Positions 21,893 to 30,720 of a DNA stretch of 47,561 nt are shown piece after piece; position 1 is the stretch's first letter, and each line of letters opens with the position of its first letter. Under the pieces are notes generated by a model, which saw nothing but the letters and a program-made list of their open reading frames with translations, ran no database searches and had not been told where the DNA came from. The DNA is from Sphingobacteriales bacterium. Its GTDB lineage: Bacteria > Bacteroidota > Bacteroidia > Chitinophagales > Chitinophagaceae. The stretch spans positions 1 through 47,561 of the forward strand of contig SEFP01000006.1 in assembly GCA_004144185.1 (NCBI GenBank). The letters are read 5' to 3'. The position numbers and the translations under genes were made by a program.

Positions 21893-23086
21893 TTATTGCA
21901 TGGCAGCAGGAACAACAGTGCCCGACACAATGCGGGTTAAGTAAACGCGGGTTGAACCTTGGTGGTTGTTAGGGCTAAACGAAAAGTTAAGCCCGCTGAT
22001 GTTGAACCGGCCCAAATTTTCCGAGGTTGAGATAAAGGCTGCACGGCTAAGTGCGGAGCCAGTAGATGATATCATGTGCACAAGGACGTTTGCGCCAACG
22101 TATCCTTCAAGGGTTCCATAGTTAAACATATTCATATTAGGAACCTTGGAATTAGTGGCGTCTGCTTGATAGGCGCGGATAAGTGGGAGCGAGGTATCAT
22201 AGGGGGAGGGCATGACCTGAGTGATATAGACGCCTTCCCCGTCTCGGCCTAAAGCTTCCGTAAGTTGTTGGGTTCCGACAAACGATACATTCATGAACAC
22301 TGGGTTGAAGCCGGTTTTACGCGCTTGCTGGATAAAAGCTGCGGAAGGTGCGTAAGCGCCGACCATGATGACGGCTTGTGGATTAGCGGCGCGTAGCTTA
22401 TCGAGGGCCGGCAAAATATCGGAGGTATTACGTTTGTATTTGCCAACGGAAACAACTTGCAGATTTCGTTTTTCAAGGGCTTTGCGTGCACCATTCCTGC
22501 CAGCGGAACCATAAGCATCATCTTGAATAAACAAACCAATGCGGGTGAAGTGAAGTGTTTCAGTCAGGTATTTGACCATAGCTTCGGTTTCGTCGGCGTA
22601 ACTGGCGCGGACATTAAAGACAACGGGCATATCTGGCTGACGAAGGAAACCGGCCCCTGTGAACGGCGCGATAAAAGGTATGCCCAGGCGTGCGGCTATG
22701 GGCAGTGTTACACGGGAGGTTGGTGTGCCTACATAACCGAATAGAAGAAAAGCTTTGTCTTTTTCTAGCAGGGTGCGGGTATTGGAGATGGTTGCTACAG
22801 GTTCATAACCGTCATCATAGCTCACAAGGTTGAGTTTACGCCCATGGATGCCGCCGTGTTCGTTGATACGGTCAAAATAGATTTGAGCGCCTGTGCGGAA
22901 ATCTGTGCCTAGTGCGCCGGTTGGACCTGTGAGGGCATTGCTCATGCCGATCGTGATTGGGGCACTGGAGGGCAGGGGAGTGGCTGATGGAGGAAGGAAA
23001 TCGTAGCCATCCTCTGCGTAGGTGATGCTGGCTATGAGTGTCATCACATGACATGCGGCAAGCTTGCAGAAGCGCATTAAGTTCAT
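21893..23086 (-). CDS. Periplasmic type I substrate-binding protein (Leu/Ile/Val-binding-like)
   Basis: A 397-aa exported receptor. The ATG at 23086 opens a signal peptide (MNLMRFCKLAACHVMTLIASITYA). The mature chain begins with PITIGMSNALTGPTGALGTDFRTGAQIYFDRINEHGG, the classic LivJ-type first lobe, then GRKLNLVSYDDGYEP and FLLFGYVGTPTSRVTLP. The hinge is followed by the second lobe (IGLFIQDDAYGSAGR, PQAVIMVGAYAPSAAFIQQARKTGF). No permease or ATPase gene is nearby. A membrane hybrid kinase is transcribed divergently 115 bp away, so the protein is more likely a ligand receptor for that kinase than a transporter component. The ligand is unknown, probably an amino acid or similar small molecule. 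Confidence 0.87.
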   Translation of the reverse strand: MNLMRFCKLAACHVMTLIASITYAEDGYDFLPPSATPLPSSAPITIGMSNALTGPTGALGTDFRTGAQIYFDRINEHGGIHGRKLNLVSYDDGYEPVATISNTRTLLEKDKAFLLFGYVGTPTSRVTLPIAARLGIPFIAPFTGAGFLRQPDMPVVFNVRASYADETEAMVKYLTETLHFTRIGLFIQDDAYGSAGRNGARKALEKRNLQVVSVGKYKRNTSDILPALDKLRAANPQAVIMVGAYAPSAAFIQQARKTGFNPVFMNVSFVGTQQLTEALGRDGEGVYITQVMPSPYDTSLPLIRAYQADATNSKVPNMNMFNYGTLEGYVGANVLVHMISSTGSALSRAAFISTSENLGRFNISGLNFSFSPNNHQGSTRVYLTRIVSGTVVPAAMQ

Positions 23087-23201
23087 GGTTTTCCATTTTT
23101 TATTGTGGCTAATCAGCTTGTATCTATAACAGCAGAATGTAAGATGCTGGGCAAGGCTATGTTTTGTACATGCCCTCCGCAGACAATAAAAAGAAACGAC
23201 C

Positions 23202-26195
23202 ATGTCTCTCACCTCTTCCGGCAAACTGCCCTTGCGCGCCCTATTGGGTTTGCTTGTTGGCAGCACGATAGCCATTTTCCTGATGATATGGCAGGCGTGG
23301 GTTGGAATTATCCAGATGGAAGCGGCCAATGTGCGGCAAGAAACCTTACTGGGCCTTAAGGGTGAGATTTTATATAACACTGAAAAGATGATGACTCATG
23401 CGCGGCTTTATACGCGCACGATGCAGCCGGTGTGGCTGGAGCGCTATAAAGCTAATAAAGCCGCGCTTGAGCAAAATCTGGTTGAAATTTACCATATGAC
23501 CCCCCAAGCGATTTTGGAATTCGGGGAAGAGATCGAATCCAATAAAGACCGTTTGAACGAATTGGAAAATGCGAGCTTCATGTTGATGCAGCAACGTTTT
23601 CGGAATGAGGGATTAGACCTGTTGAGTGGAGCGGAATATCTGGCATTCAGGGATGATCTTACACACAACCTCATCCAGTTAAGCGGACGGTTGACTGAAA
23701 TCAATGAAGGTGAAGAAGACGCTGCTAGAAAAAAGATTTACTGGCAGTGCGGACTCGTTATAGCCGTTTTGATCGGCTTGCTGGGAGTATGGATTTTCTG
23801 TTTGCGGCTTCTGGTTTCCTGGCGGGAAAAATTATTGCTGGAAACCGAACAGCGAAGCAATGTGGAAATTCGCTTTAGTGCCCAGAGCCAGATTTTGGAT
23901 AAAATTATTGAGAATTTGCCTGTGGGGTTGTTTGTAAAAAATGTGCAGAGCAATTATCGTTGGGATATATGGAACCGCAAGGCTGAAGAGTTGTTTGGCT
24001 TGCCCGCAAGCAAAGTAATTGGCACTAGTGACTTCGATCATTTTCCGGAACATGAAGCAACCTATTTTAGGCAAACTGATGAAAAGGTTATGCGTGAAGG
24101 AAGGGTGGTTGATATTGAAGAAGAAGAGATTACCACCTCTCGCGGAACATGGCTTGGCCATACCATCAAGGTTCCCATATTCAACGACAAAGGTGAGCCG
24201 AGCCTGTTGATGGGGATTGTTGAAGATATTACGGTCCGCAAGCAGTTAGCCAATGCTAAATTACAAGCCTATGCGGCTGAGCTTGAACAGAAGAATGATG
24301 AACTGGAAGAGGCTAGAAGCCACGCTGAAGCTGCAGATAAGGCGAAATCCCAGTTTCTGGCAACGATGAGCCATGAAATCCGAACACCTTTAAACGGTGT
24401 TTTGGGTACGGCAGATTTACTCAGCAGGACGGCACTTTCGGGGGATCAGGACGATTATGTGCGAACTATAAGAAAATCCGGTGAAACGTTACTATATGTA
24501 ATTAATGATATTCTGGACCTCACAAAGCTGGAAGCTAAGCAGTTGGGATTAGAAACCATTGCTTTTGACTTTAGCCGGACCATTGAGGATGTAATTGATA
24601 TCCACAGTGCCAACGCCACCAGAAAGGAATTGGAGTTGCTGCTGCGCTATGGCCCGGGTACACCGGAGCGGGTGTATGGTGACCCCGGGCGTCTAAGGCA
24701 GATACTCAACAATCTCATTAGCAATGCCATCAAATTTACTGAAGCGGGCCATATTCTGGTAAGTGTGGAGGAAGTGCCTAGCCAGCGGACTTCCACTCAT
24801 ACGTGCCTGAAGGTTGCGGTGAAGGATACCGGCATTGGAATTGACCTTAAAAATACCATCAAGATTTTTGAACGCTTTACCCAGGCTGAAGCTTCTACAA
24901 CCCGCAAGTATGGCGGGACCGGGCTAGGGCTGGCAATTTGTAAACAGCTAGTGGAGCTCATGGGCGGAGAAATTGGCTTAGATAGCACACCTGGCGAGGG
25001 CAGTACGTTCTGGTTCACGTTACCGACAACGATTGATGTAACTCCTGTGCAACCGCTCGAAGTTGCGGATCTTAGCGGAAAGCAAGTGCTTGTGGTTGAT
25101 GATAACGCTGTGAATGTTGGTATTATGGAAGAGCTGCTCCTTTATTGGGGTTGCGAGGTACAAAGCTTTAACTCTGGGAATGAGACTCTGAACTGGCTTT
25201 CAGGTCCTCAGGCGAGAAAGTTTGACGTGGCGATTATCGACCACGATATGCCCGAGATGGGCGGGGACGTACTTTGTGAGAATTTACGATTACATCCTGT
25301 AACCGCAAATATTCCTATGATGGTATTTTCCTCACGTGGGATGCGTGGGGATGCTTCCTATTTTCAGGAAAAAGGATTCAATGGGTATCTAGTCAAACCT
25401 TCTCGGCCGGAAGAAATCCGTAGGATGTTGCAGGCATTACTTGGCCAGCCTGCGAGCGACAGGTTTTTGACGAAGCACTACATTGGGGAACAAGGTATGC
25501 GTGAAGAATGTGAGGCTGATGTTTCTTTAGGGATGAATGTTTTGGTGGCAGAAGATGATGCTGTGAACCAAAAGGTTGTGAGGCAGATGCTTGAAGAACT
25601 AGGATGTCATGTCACTCTTGCAGCCAATGGCCCCGTTGCAATTCAGATGTTCAAATCCGGAGAGTTTGACCTTGTATTTATGGACATGCAAATGCCTGAA
25701 ATGGACGGCCCTAAGGCCGCGACACTCATACGGCAATGGGAGGTTGAGAATCTTAAAGAGCGAACCCCGATTATTGCTTTAACCGCCAACGCTATGGCTG
25801 AACACCGCACACTGTGCCTAGCTGCGGGGATGGATGACTATATGACGAAGCCTTTAAGCCGCAGCAAGTTGGTAACCCAATTGAATGCGCTAAATAAAAA
25901 AGGAACTCAAATTATTCGGGAGGATGTTCCGATGAGTGCCGGAGCACGTGCGGAGTTGCAAGCCCTTTTCATTGCTAGCGCAAAAGAGTGTATTGAAGAG
26001 CTTGAAGATTCAGCCTTGTTTAATGATGACGAACGCTGGGCAAGAGCTGCGCATCGTTTGAACGGTGCAAGTGTTACGTTAGGTTATACGAAGCTTTCAT
26101 CCCTATGCGTTCAAGCAGAGCAAATTGCGGGTAGTAGCGGCAAAGAAAAGCTCTTTAATGAAATTGTGCAAGAAATGAAAAGGATTAATTTGTAA
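23202..26195 (+). CDS. Membrane hybrid histidine kinase (PAS-HisKA-HATPase-REC-REC-Hpt)
   Basis: A 997-aa inner-membrane sensor. TM1 is at about residues 12-37, a periplasmic helical region of about 145 residues follows, and TM2 is at about 183-207. A PAS domain (about 233-345, [10 protein letters not shown]) precedes a coiled linker. HisKA carries the phospho-His in [12 protein letters not shown] near 391. The HATPase shows [22 protein letters not shown] and GGTGLGLAI. Two receivers follow: [10 protein letters not shown] with IIDHDMPEM, then [10 protein letters not shown] with [11 protein letters not shown]. The C-terminal Hpt site is [13 protein letters not shown] near 950. All phosphorelay residues are present. 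Short PBP-coupled kinases (TorS/LuxQ-like) share this layout; the neighbour binding protein is the likely signal input. Confidence 0.93.
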   Translation: MSLTSSGKLPLRALLGLLVGSTIAIFLMIWQAWVGIIQMEAANVRQETLLGLKGEILYNTEKMMTHARLYTRTMQPVWLERYKANKAALEQNLVEIYHMTPQAILEFGEEIESNKDRLNELENASFMLMQQRFRNEGLDLLSGAEYLAFRDDLTHNLIQLSGRLTEINEGEEDAARKKIYWQCGLVIAVLIGLLGVWIFCLRLLVSWREKLLLETEQRSNVEIRFSAQSQILDKIIENLPVGLFVKNVQSNYRWDIWNRKAEELFGLPASKVIGTSDFDHFPEHEATYFRQTDEKVMREGRVVDIEEEEITTSRGTWLGHTIKVPIFNDKGEPSLLMGIVEDITVRKQLANAKLQAYAAELEQKNDELEEARSHAEAADKAKSQFLATMSHEIRTPLNGVLGTADLLSRTALSGDQDDYVRTIRKSGETLLYVINDILDLTKLEAKQLGLETIAFDFSRTIEDVIDIHSANATRKELELLLRYGPGTPERVYGDPGRLRQILNNLISNAIKFTEAGHILVSVEEVPSQRTSTHTCLKVAVKDTGIGIDLKNTIKIFERFTQAEASTTRKYGGTGLGLAICKQLVELMGGEIGLDSTPGEGSTFWFTLPTTIDVTPVQPLEVADLSGKQVLVVDDNAVNVGIMEELLLYWGCEVQSFNSGNETLNWLSGPQARKFDVAIIDHDMPEMGGDVLCENLRLHPVTANIPMMVFSSRGMRGDASYFQEKGFNGYLVKPSRPEEIRRMLQALLGQPASDRFLTKHYIGEQGMREECEADVSLGMNVLVAEDDAVNQKVVRQMLEELGCHVTLAANGPVAIQMFKSGEFDLVFMDMQMPEMDGPKAATLIRQWEVENLKERTPIIALTANAMAEHRTLCLAAGMDDYMTKPLSRSKLVTQLNALNKKGTQIIREDVPMSAGARAELQALFIASAKECIEELEDSALFNDDERWARAAHRLNGASVTLGYTKLSSLCVQAEQIAGSSGKEKLFNEIVQEMKRINL

Positions 26196-26335
26196 GGGGT
26201 AGGTGCTAATATTGATCACTTGTAAAGTTGTAGAGAGTCGGCCTCCCCAACCACTCTGAGCTAAACATATAATTATTCTGATACAAATTGTTACGAATCT
26301 TAGGCTTGAGAGATGAATTGCGGTGATTTTTTAGC

Positions 26336-26347
26336 GGGAGGAAGGAT
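26336..26347. other. Putative left attachment repeat (attL) of the island
   Basis: GGGAGGAAGGAT at 26336-26347 is identical to 43433-43444 inside the 3' end of tRNA-Gln, in the same orientation. It lies where base composition falls from the host kinase gene to AT-rich island DNA. The identity is only 12 bp, with imperfect matches beyond, so it is a candidate and not a proven crossover site. Confidence 0.5.
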
Positions 26348-26405
26348 CCAATAGTTGGCGATAACTATTTATCACAGCTGATAAATTTATTATTGAAAAA
26401 CAAAA

Positions 26406-26425
26406 ATGGCCCCATATATGGCCCC
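26406..26425. promoter_or_regulatory. GGCC-rich palindromic site, probable integrase arm site (left)
   Basis: ATGGCCCCATATATGGCCCC contains a repeated half-site separated by an AT core. A near-identical sequence (43292-43312) sits just inside the other island end, next to the integrase. The paired location suggests integrase or excisionase binding; this is an inference. Confidence 0.5.
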
Positions 26426-26480
26426 AGAAAACTCCAGCTACATAAGAATTCTATTTAGCAAAATAAGGAGATCAAATGTT

Positions 26481-26495
26481 TTAGCGTTTCGCTAA
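26481..26495. promoter_or_regulatory. Short inverted repeat upstream of HEPN gene
   Basis: TTAGCG-TTT-CGCTAA is a perfect 6-bp inverted repeat, 59 nt before the HEPN gene start. A TTGACA hexamer at 26519-26524 is nearby, without a good -10 at the right distance. It could be an operator or a weak hairpin. Confidence 0.3.
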
Positions 26496-26553
26496 ATGAT
26501 ATGAAAGTGTTAGGCTAGTTGACAATCATTCATATCACTAGGTAGGACATTTT

Positions 26554-27816
26554 ATGGATAAACGTCAAGCGGTTAGTAAATTTCTATCAGAGATTTCAAG
26601 TAGACCAGCCTTAGAAATCGAAATGTTAAAAGAATTAGTTAATAACAAAAAATCCTTTATTATGGTTAATGGCGTTTTTTTTGAACGTGATAAAACCTAT
26701 TTTGAGTTAGAGAAAGAGTGCCTCAAGGCAATCTATAAAGATAAAAAATATAGCCCTTCGTTAATTTCAGATGAAGAAATTAAGAGTTTATTAAGAAAAT
26801 TTGTAGCTAATCAATCTAAATCTCAACAAAATGAAACAACTGCATTTTTTAAATCTCTAAATGAAAAGGTGGAGAGAAAGTTTTTATATATACTTCCAAA
26901 TCACTCTCTTGAATTATCTGATCATGTTAAGGATTTTCAAATTGGTCCAGTCAGATGTACCAGAGCTGGCGATCTTAGAGCAGAGCTAAGCAATTTCAAT
27001 TTGATAAGTGACCCCATCAAAAGAGGTCTGGAGATAGCCGATGGAATTGCTACATACTTCATTTCAGAGCAATGCTATGAATTTCAACTGGAATGTAGTC
27101 ATGAAATGGCGCGTAGTCAGGCGCAATGGTACGTAGACATTGCTCTTTCGATTTTTAGACTGTTTTCATGCATTGAAAAAGCTCATTCAAACATGTTCCC
27201 TAAAGTTGGCGAAACTGATCCTGCGAGTTTTATCGAAAAACAATCTGTAGAAGCAGCTATTACTATAGATTCTTTAAAAAAAGAAGCGATGGGAGGTGGA
27301 TGGGCGATAGTTCCAAAATATGAAGTATATCCCAGCACAGTTGAATTATTCGAAAAAAGCAAATTTAAAGAAATTGCTATCGAGATTTTTGATATCGAAC
27401 TAAATACATTGAAATCAAATCTACAACGCATGCTTGGATGGATGACAAAAGCAAGAGCTTCTGAAGATCTCGCAACAAGGTTTTTGATGTTTTTTACTGC
27501 ACTCGAAGCTCTACTTTCAAACAACGATAAGTCAGCCCCCATAACCGATACTATAGCAAGAAACGTTTCTACAATCGTCAGTACAGTCGAAAATAGATAC
27601 GCTACTGCTACTCGAGTAAAAGAACTTTATGGAATTAGAAGCCAATTGGTTCATTCTGGCATGAGAGATGTATCCTTAGATGATTGTAGGGAATTGCAAA
27701 TACTTACTGAAATGACATGCACATGTGTTCTAATGAATGCTTTTAACCAAGATAGAGAAAGTTTCCATTCAGACTTAAGAAAAGCAGGTTTTGGGTTAGC
27801 TTGGCCAATACAATAA
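26554..27816 (+). CDS. ApeA-like HEPN-domain protein, putative defence ribonuclease
   Basis: A 420-aa, AT-rich gene. The C-terminal 150 residues resemble the Apea-like HEPN domain: FLMFFTALEALLSNND (about 305-320), then VKELYGIRSQLVHSG (about 350-364), which holds the HEPN catalytic R-x4-H motif (RSQLVH), then DDCRELQILTEMTCTCVL. HEPN proteins of this group cut RNA during phage infection, and ApeA alone is described as an antiphage protein. The N-terminal 250 residues are not recognised; they may sense the trigger. The start at 26554 follows a short AT-rich leader. It is 2 nt from the next gene, which forms a two-gene unit. Function in this host is inferred. Confidence 0.7.
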   Translation: MDKRQAVSKFLSEISSRPALEIEMLKELVNNKKSFIMVNGVFFERDKTYFELEKECLKAIYKDKKYSPSLISDEEIKSLLRKFVANQSKSQQNETTAFFKSLNEKVERKFLYILPNHSLELSDHVKDFQIGPVRCTRAGDLRAELSNFNLISDPIKRGLEIADGIATYFISEQCYEFQLECSHEMARSQAQWYVDIALSIFRLFSCIEKAHSNMFPKVGETDPASFIEKQSVEAAITIDSLKKEAMGGGWAIVPKYEVYPSTVELFEKSKFKEIAIEIFDIELNTLKSNLQRMLGWMTKARASEDLATRFLMFFTALEALLSNNDKSAPITDTIARNVSTIVSTVENRYATATRVKELYGIRSQLVHSGMRDVSLDDCRELQILTEMTCTCVLMNAFNQDRESFHSDLRKAGFGLAWPIQ

Positions 27817-27818
27817 CT

Positions 27819-28568
27819 ATGCATAATTTTCCCAAAAATCTTCATTCACTTCACGAGATAGAAGAATTTCACCGTCAGCAAAGCTTAAATACAATTGAAG
27901 CCAATACACAGTTTCTATTGCATATCCAAGTAGTTGAGCGAGTTATGGATCTATTAGATTTATTTAGGCAATACGATACCGAAGATCAGGACTTAAAGGT
28001 TATCCAAGTTCTTGGAATGCGCCAATTCAACGCATTTTCATCTGCTATAAAGTTAACCTTAAGCGGCTATCACCAAACAGGCGCTCTCATACTACGCGAT
28101 GTCTTAGAGACCGTCTTTTTAGTAGATCTTTTTCGAACAGATCGGCCTGCTATTACTAGATGGCGTTTAGCTGGCAAATCAGCCAGAAACGAATTTAAGC
28201 CGGTAAAGGTTAGAGAGGCACTTGATCTGCGAGATGATCTTGTAGGTAGAAGTAAACGAGGTGAGATTTACTCTATGTTTTCTGAACTCGCGGGACATGC
28301 CAGCATGGGAGGTATTACAATGCTTCGCCCTAAAGGAACAGAAGATGCTTATATTGGACCATTCTTTGATGTTACAGCATTAGATGCAACTCTTGCTGAA
28401 ATGGGACGTCTGGCCGTTCAAATAGGAGGAAGTTTGCGTGAGTTCTTTCCAGAAGGTTGGCAGGAGATTCAACCTTCATTTGCCGCGTTTCACGAAACAA
28501 AGTTAGCCTGGATTAGAGAGTTCTATCCTAATAGTGCATCAGTTAAGGACCACAGTTTGACTAACTAA
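27819..28568 (+). CDS. Helical protein of unknown function, partner of HEPN gene
   Basis: A 249-aa protein starting 2 nt after the HEPN gene stop (ATG at 27819; an in-frame TTG at 27801 would overlap it). No signal peptide. It looks mainly alpha-helical, with LSGYHQTGALILRDVLETVFLVDLFRTD around residues 79-106 and YSMFSELAGHASMGG near 155-169. This arrangement loosely recalls DUF5677/AbiV-like helical families but I cannot assign it. Tight spacing suggests it works with the HEPN protein, either as antitoxin, regulator or sensor. Its last codons overlap the convergent membrane-protein gene by 8 nt. Confidence 0.65.
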   Translation: MHNFPKNLHSLHEIEEFHRQQSLNTIEANTQFLLHIQVVERVMDLLDLFRQYDTEDQDLKVIQVLGMRQFNAFSSAIKLTLSGYHQTGALILRDVLETVFLVDLFRTDRPAITRWRLAGKSARNEFKPVKVREALDLRDDLVGRSKRGEIYSMFSELAGHASMGGITMLRPKGTEDAYIGPFFDVTALDATLAEMGRLAVQIGGSLREFFPEGWQEIQPSFAAFHETKLAWIREFYPNSASVKDHSLTN

Positions 28569-28977
28569 TGTCAAAGAGAGAACTCCAAATTTTTTGGAGA
28601 TTATCCCAGGCCGCCTTTGCATAGAGGTATAATGCACTTAATAACAAAACAGATAACTCTAACCCACAAGAAGCAATTTGCTCATTTTTCATATAGCACT
28701 CAGATATAGAGTTTATGCTTTTGAATAACGGAAGGAATTCTAGGCTAAATAACTGACTATTCATATTAGCCATAGTGTAGATAACAGCTGCAATTATATA
28801 TGTAAAAGTGGCATGAAGACTAATGATAGCAATACTTTTAATAACTGTAGCTGTAAAAAAATTATTTCGATCTGGTAAAGACTTATAAGCATAAGTCCAT
28901 ACAATAGCGAGAGCCAGCGTGAGTAACGCCATTATTATAGGAATAAGCGTAATAACAGCTGCAATTAAGCTATTCAT
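28561..28977 (-). CDS. Three-helix membrane protein of the Panacea operon
   Basis: A 138-aa hydrophobic protein with predicted membrane segments at about residues 4-30, 42-68 and 103-122, separated by an amphipathic loop with two Cys. It starts 2 nt after the stop of the glycine-zipper peptide gene and has GAAGAAGA in that gene as a ribosome-binding site. It is thus the third gene of the panA-like operon. I do not recognise a family. In context it could be a membrane effector, a second toxin or a stabilising partner; the sequence does not decide. Confidence 0.6.
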   Translation of the reverse strand: MNSLIAAVITLIPIIMALLTLALAIVWTYAYKSLPDRNNFFTATVIKSIAIISLHATFTYIIAAVIYTMANMNSQLFSLEFLPLFKSINSISECYMKNEQIASCGLELSVLLLSALYLYAKAAWDNLQKIWSSLFDIS

Positions 28978-28979
28978 TA

Positions 28980-29222
28980 TTATTTATCTTCTTCGAATAG
29001 CTTCGTGATTCCATATCCTACAGCGCCACCGAGAATGGTAGTCCATAATACTGGTAATATAGCTATACCAACCAGTGCGCCACCTACTACACCTAATAGG
29101 CCTTTAGCCTCAGTGACTTCGGTTGCGCTTTCTTCAATTGACCTAGATTCTTCAAGAGTAAGTTTATCAGGTTCGTTAGAAGATTTCTCAGCCACTTTAA
29201 TTTTAGTGAGATCAATTTGCAT
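28980..29222 (-). CDS. Small glycine-zipper membrane protein, candidate toxin of a Panacea-type pair
   Basis: An 80-aa protein. The ATG at 29222 is preferred to one at 29249 because AAGGGG lies 7 nt ahead of it; it overlaps the upstream Panacea gene by 11 nt. Residues 1-40 are polar and acidic (KVAEKSSNEPDKLTLEESRS). Residues 41-75 are hydrophobic with GGALVG and GGAVGYG repeats, a glycine-zipper-like helix that could insert in membranes. Panacea antitoxins are known to pair with diverse toxins, some of them short membrane proteins, so this gene is the obvious candidate. Toxicity itself is not shown by the sequence. Confidence 0.65.
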   Translation of the reverse strand: MQIDLTKIKVAEKSSNEPDKLTLEESRSIEESATEVTEAKGLLGVVGGALVGIAILPVLWTTILGGAVGYGITKLFEEDK

Positions 29223-29691
29223 TGGCCAACCCCTTAAAATAAGATTCAATGATTTTACTAGGAATTACAACGTGTTTCGTCTCAGGCTTGTAGCATTGTG
29301 CCCAAGGAGATCCTTCCTTGTGGGTATCATTAGAAAGTTGGATGGCGGACAAGTTTTTATACGTGTCCCAAATCTTATCCAAAAAGTCTTTAGAGAACTG
29401 ATCTTGAGAATTTACTGTGAATACATTCATTAAAAAATCTTGTGCAGACTTAGTTATATTTGATTTACCGTATCCTTTAAATGCATGATACAATTGGGGT
29501 ATAACTGGACCATAAGACCACGCACAGACATCTTCTCCAATTAGGTTAGTATGAGTAAGTGCTAGGTACCACCCATGCGCATTATAGACGAGCTTTTGAA
29601 GCTTCATGGGAGTCAATGGAGTTTGTTCAGCTAAACTCTTTTCAATAAAGTAGTTAGCAATGGCTATCGAAGGATATGTTTTAAAGCTCAT
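29212..29691 (-). CDS. Panacea-domain (DUF4065) protein, putative antitoxin PanA
   Basis: A 159-aa protein with the Panacea/DUF4065 signature: AIANYFIEKS at residues 9-18, LTPMKLQKLVYNAHGWYLA at about 26-44, GEDVCAWSYGPVIPQLYHAFKGYG at about 52-75, and a helical C-terminus (DKIWDTYKNLSAIQLSNDTHKEGSPW) with the conserved H-x-E-x-x-W-like segment. Panacea domains serve as hyperpromiscuous antitoxins in many toxin-antitoxin pairs. A strong GAGGAGG ribosome-binding site precedes the ATG. Its last codons overlap the membrane-peptide gene, and the order (antitoxin first) with overlap fits a coupled TA operon. No DNA-binding extension is seen. Confidence 0.85.
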   Translation of the reverse strand: MSFKTYPSIAIANYFIEKSLAEQTPLTPMKLQKLVYNAHGWYLALTHTNLIGEDVCAWSYGPVIPQLYHAFKGYGKSNITKSAQDFLMNVFTVNSQDQFSKDFLDKIWDTYKNLSAIQLSNDTHKEGSPWAQCYKPETKHVVIPSKIIESYFKGLANAN

Positions 29692-29976
29692 AATCTGTCC
29701 TCCTCAAGTTATTGTTGTACTCTAAATATACAATTTAAATACTAGTTAATCAATAAAATTAGGGAGGTTCAATATATGCAAACATTGTATCCAGATTGCA
29801 CCATTTCAATGATGAACGTGACTAGTCGCAATTCCAATCCCCTAAAAACCTCGTTATGATCCTTAGTAAGGAAGCTTGAAATCTATCTGATATTTTTCAA
29901 TGGTTAACAGAAGATTGATCACGTAAACGTAAGAAAAATCCTCAGAAAGATATGATTTATTTAAAAAATATTAAGT

Positions 29977-30720
29977 TTAAATCTCAGAAATTAATAAACT
30001 ATCAATAGATTCGCAAATTCCTTCACTGAGACTAGCCAAGGCTTTAATTTTATTACGCATATCTACTAGCTTCTGTTTTCTTTTATCTTTTGGATTTTCT
30101 TCCACTAATTTGCCTACTTCTATTAACCTGATGTAGGTATCAAGATCGAGCTCACTTTTACTTAAACCTGCTAACTCTAGCAACTCTTTGTCCGGATTAT
30201 CTATTCCAGAAACTGCTACTCCTATACAAAAAGAAATGATTGCTTGTGAAGCCGAATCAACAGACATCGCGAACTTCACCCACTGCTGGATCTCATCAGG
30301 AATATTTTTATCCTCATTTTCAAAGATTTGATATCTAAAATAACGGCCTTCTGAAGTTGTTGGATCTAAGCTTTCTAACGCCTGTAATACAGGTGCAAAT
30401 TGTTCGAAAGGACGTTGACCTCGAGGAAAGTAAGATCTGTGCTTCCAAAATTTTAAGACTAAATCGCATATCTCAGGCTCAAGAAGCCTTTTATCATCTA
30501 AGCTCGCTTTTTTGTAATGACTTAACCTTTCCGCAAGGAAATGGGCCATCCATTCACTTAGAAGGTCGTCATCACTTTTAATTTTTAGTTTTTGAACAAT
30601 AGCTTCTCCAAGAGCCAATACTTCGTCCATTGAGCTCCAATTTGCCGTTGGATTTGAAGATGAGGAAGCTTTGTGAGCTTTTCTTTTCTTTGGGTTCATC
30701 ATAACTTTTCCCATATTCAT
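29977..30720 (-). CDS. Uncharacterised partner gene overlapping the Avs-like NTPase gene
   Basis: A protein of about 247 aa, start uncertain. In-frame ATGs lie at 30753, 30720, 30714, 30702, 30699 and 30630; every choice overlaps the 3' end of the large gene (stop 30578), by 53 to 176 nt in a different frame. The N-terminus is basic (NPKKRKAHKASSSS), then mostly helical: WMAHFLAERLSHYKKA, DLVLKFWKHRSYFPRGQRPF, VKFAMSVDSASQAIISFCIG. No catalytic motif or membrane segment is recognised. Type III AVAST systems are described as a large nuclease-STAND protein plus a small second gene; this position matches, so it may be the B component. That equivalence is unproven. Confidence 0.65.
   Translation of the reverse strand: MNMGKVMMNPKKRKAHKASSSSNPTANWSSMDEVLALGEAIVQKLKIKSDDDLLSEWMAHFLAERLSHYKKASLDDKRLLEPEICDLVLKFWKHRSYFPRGQRPFEQFAPVLQALESLDPTTSEGRYFRYQIFENEDKNIPDEIQQWVKFAMSVDSASQAIISFCIGVAVSGIDNPDKELLELAGLSKSELDLDTYIRLIEVGKLVEENPKDKRKQKLVDMRNKIKALASLSEGICESIDSLLISEI

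Noticed and set aside
26232-26262. tRNA-like piece (GTGGTTGGGGAGGCC on the minus strand) at the island border
   Set aside because: Only a D-arm-like look and a 5-bp stem; no anticodon or T-arm, so not a tRNA or a clear remnant.
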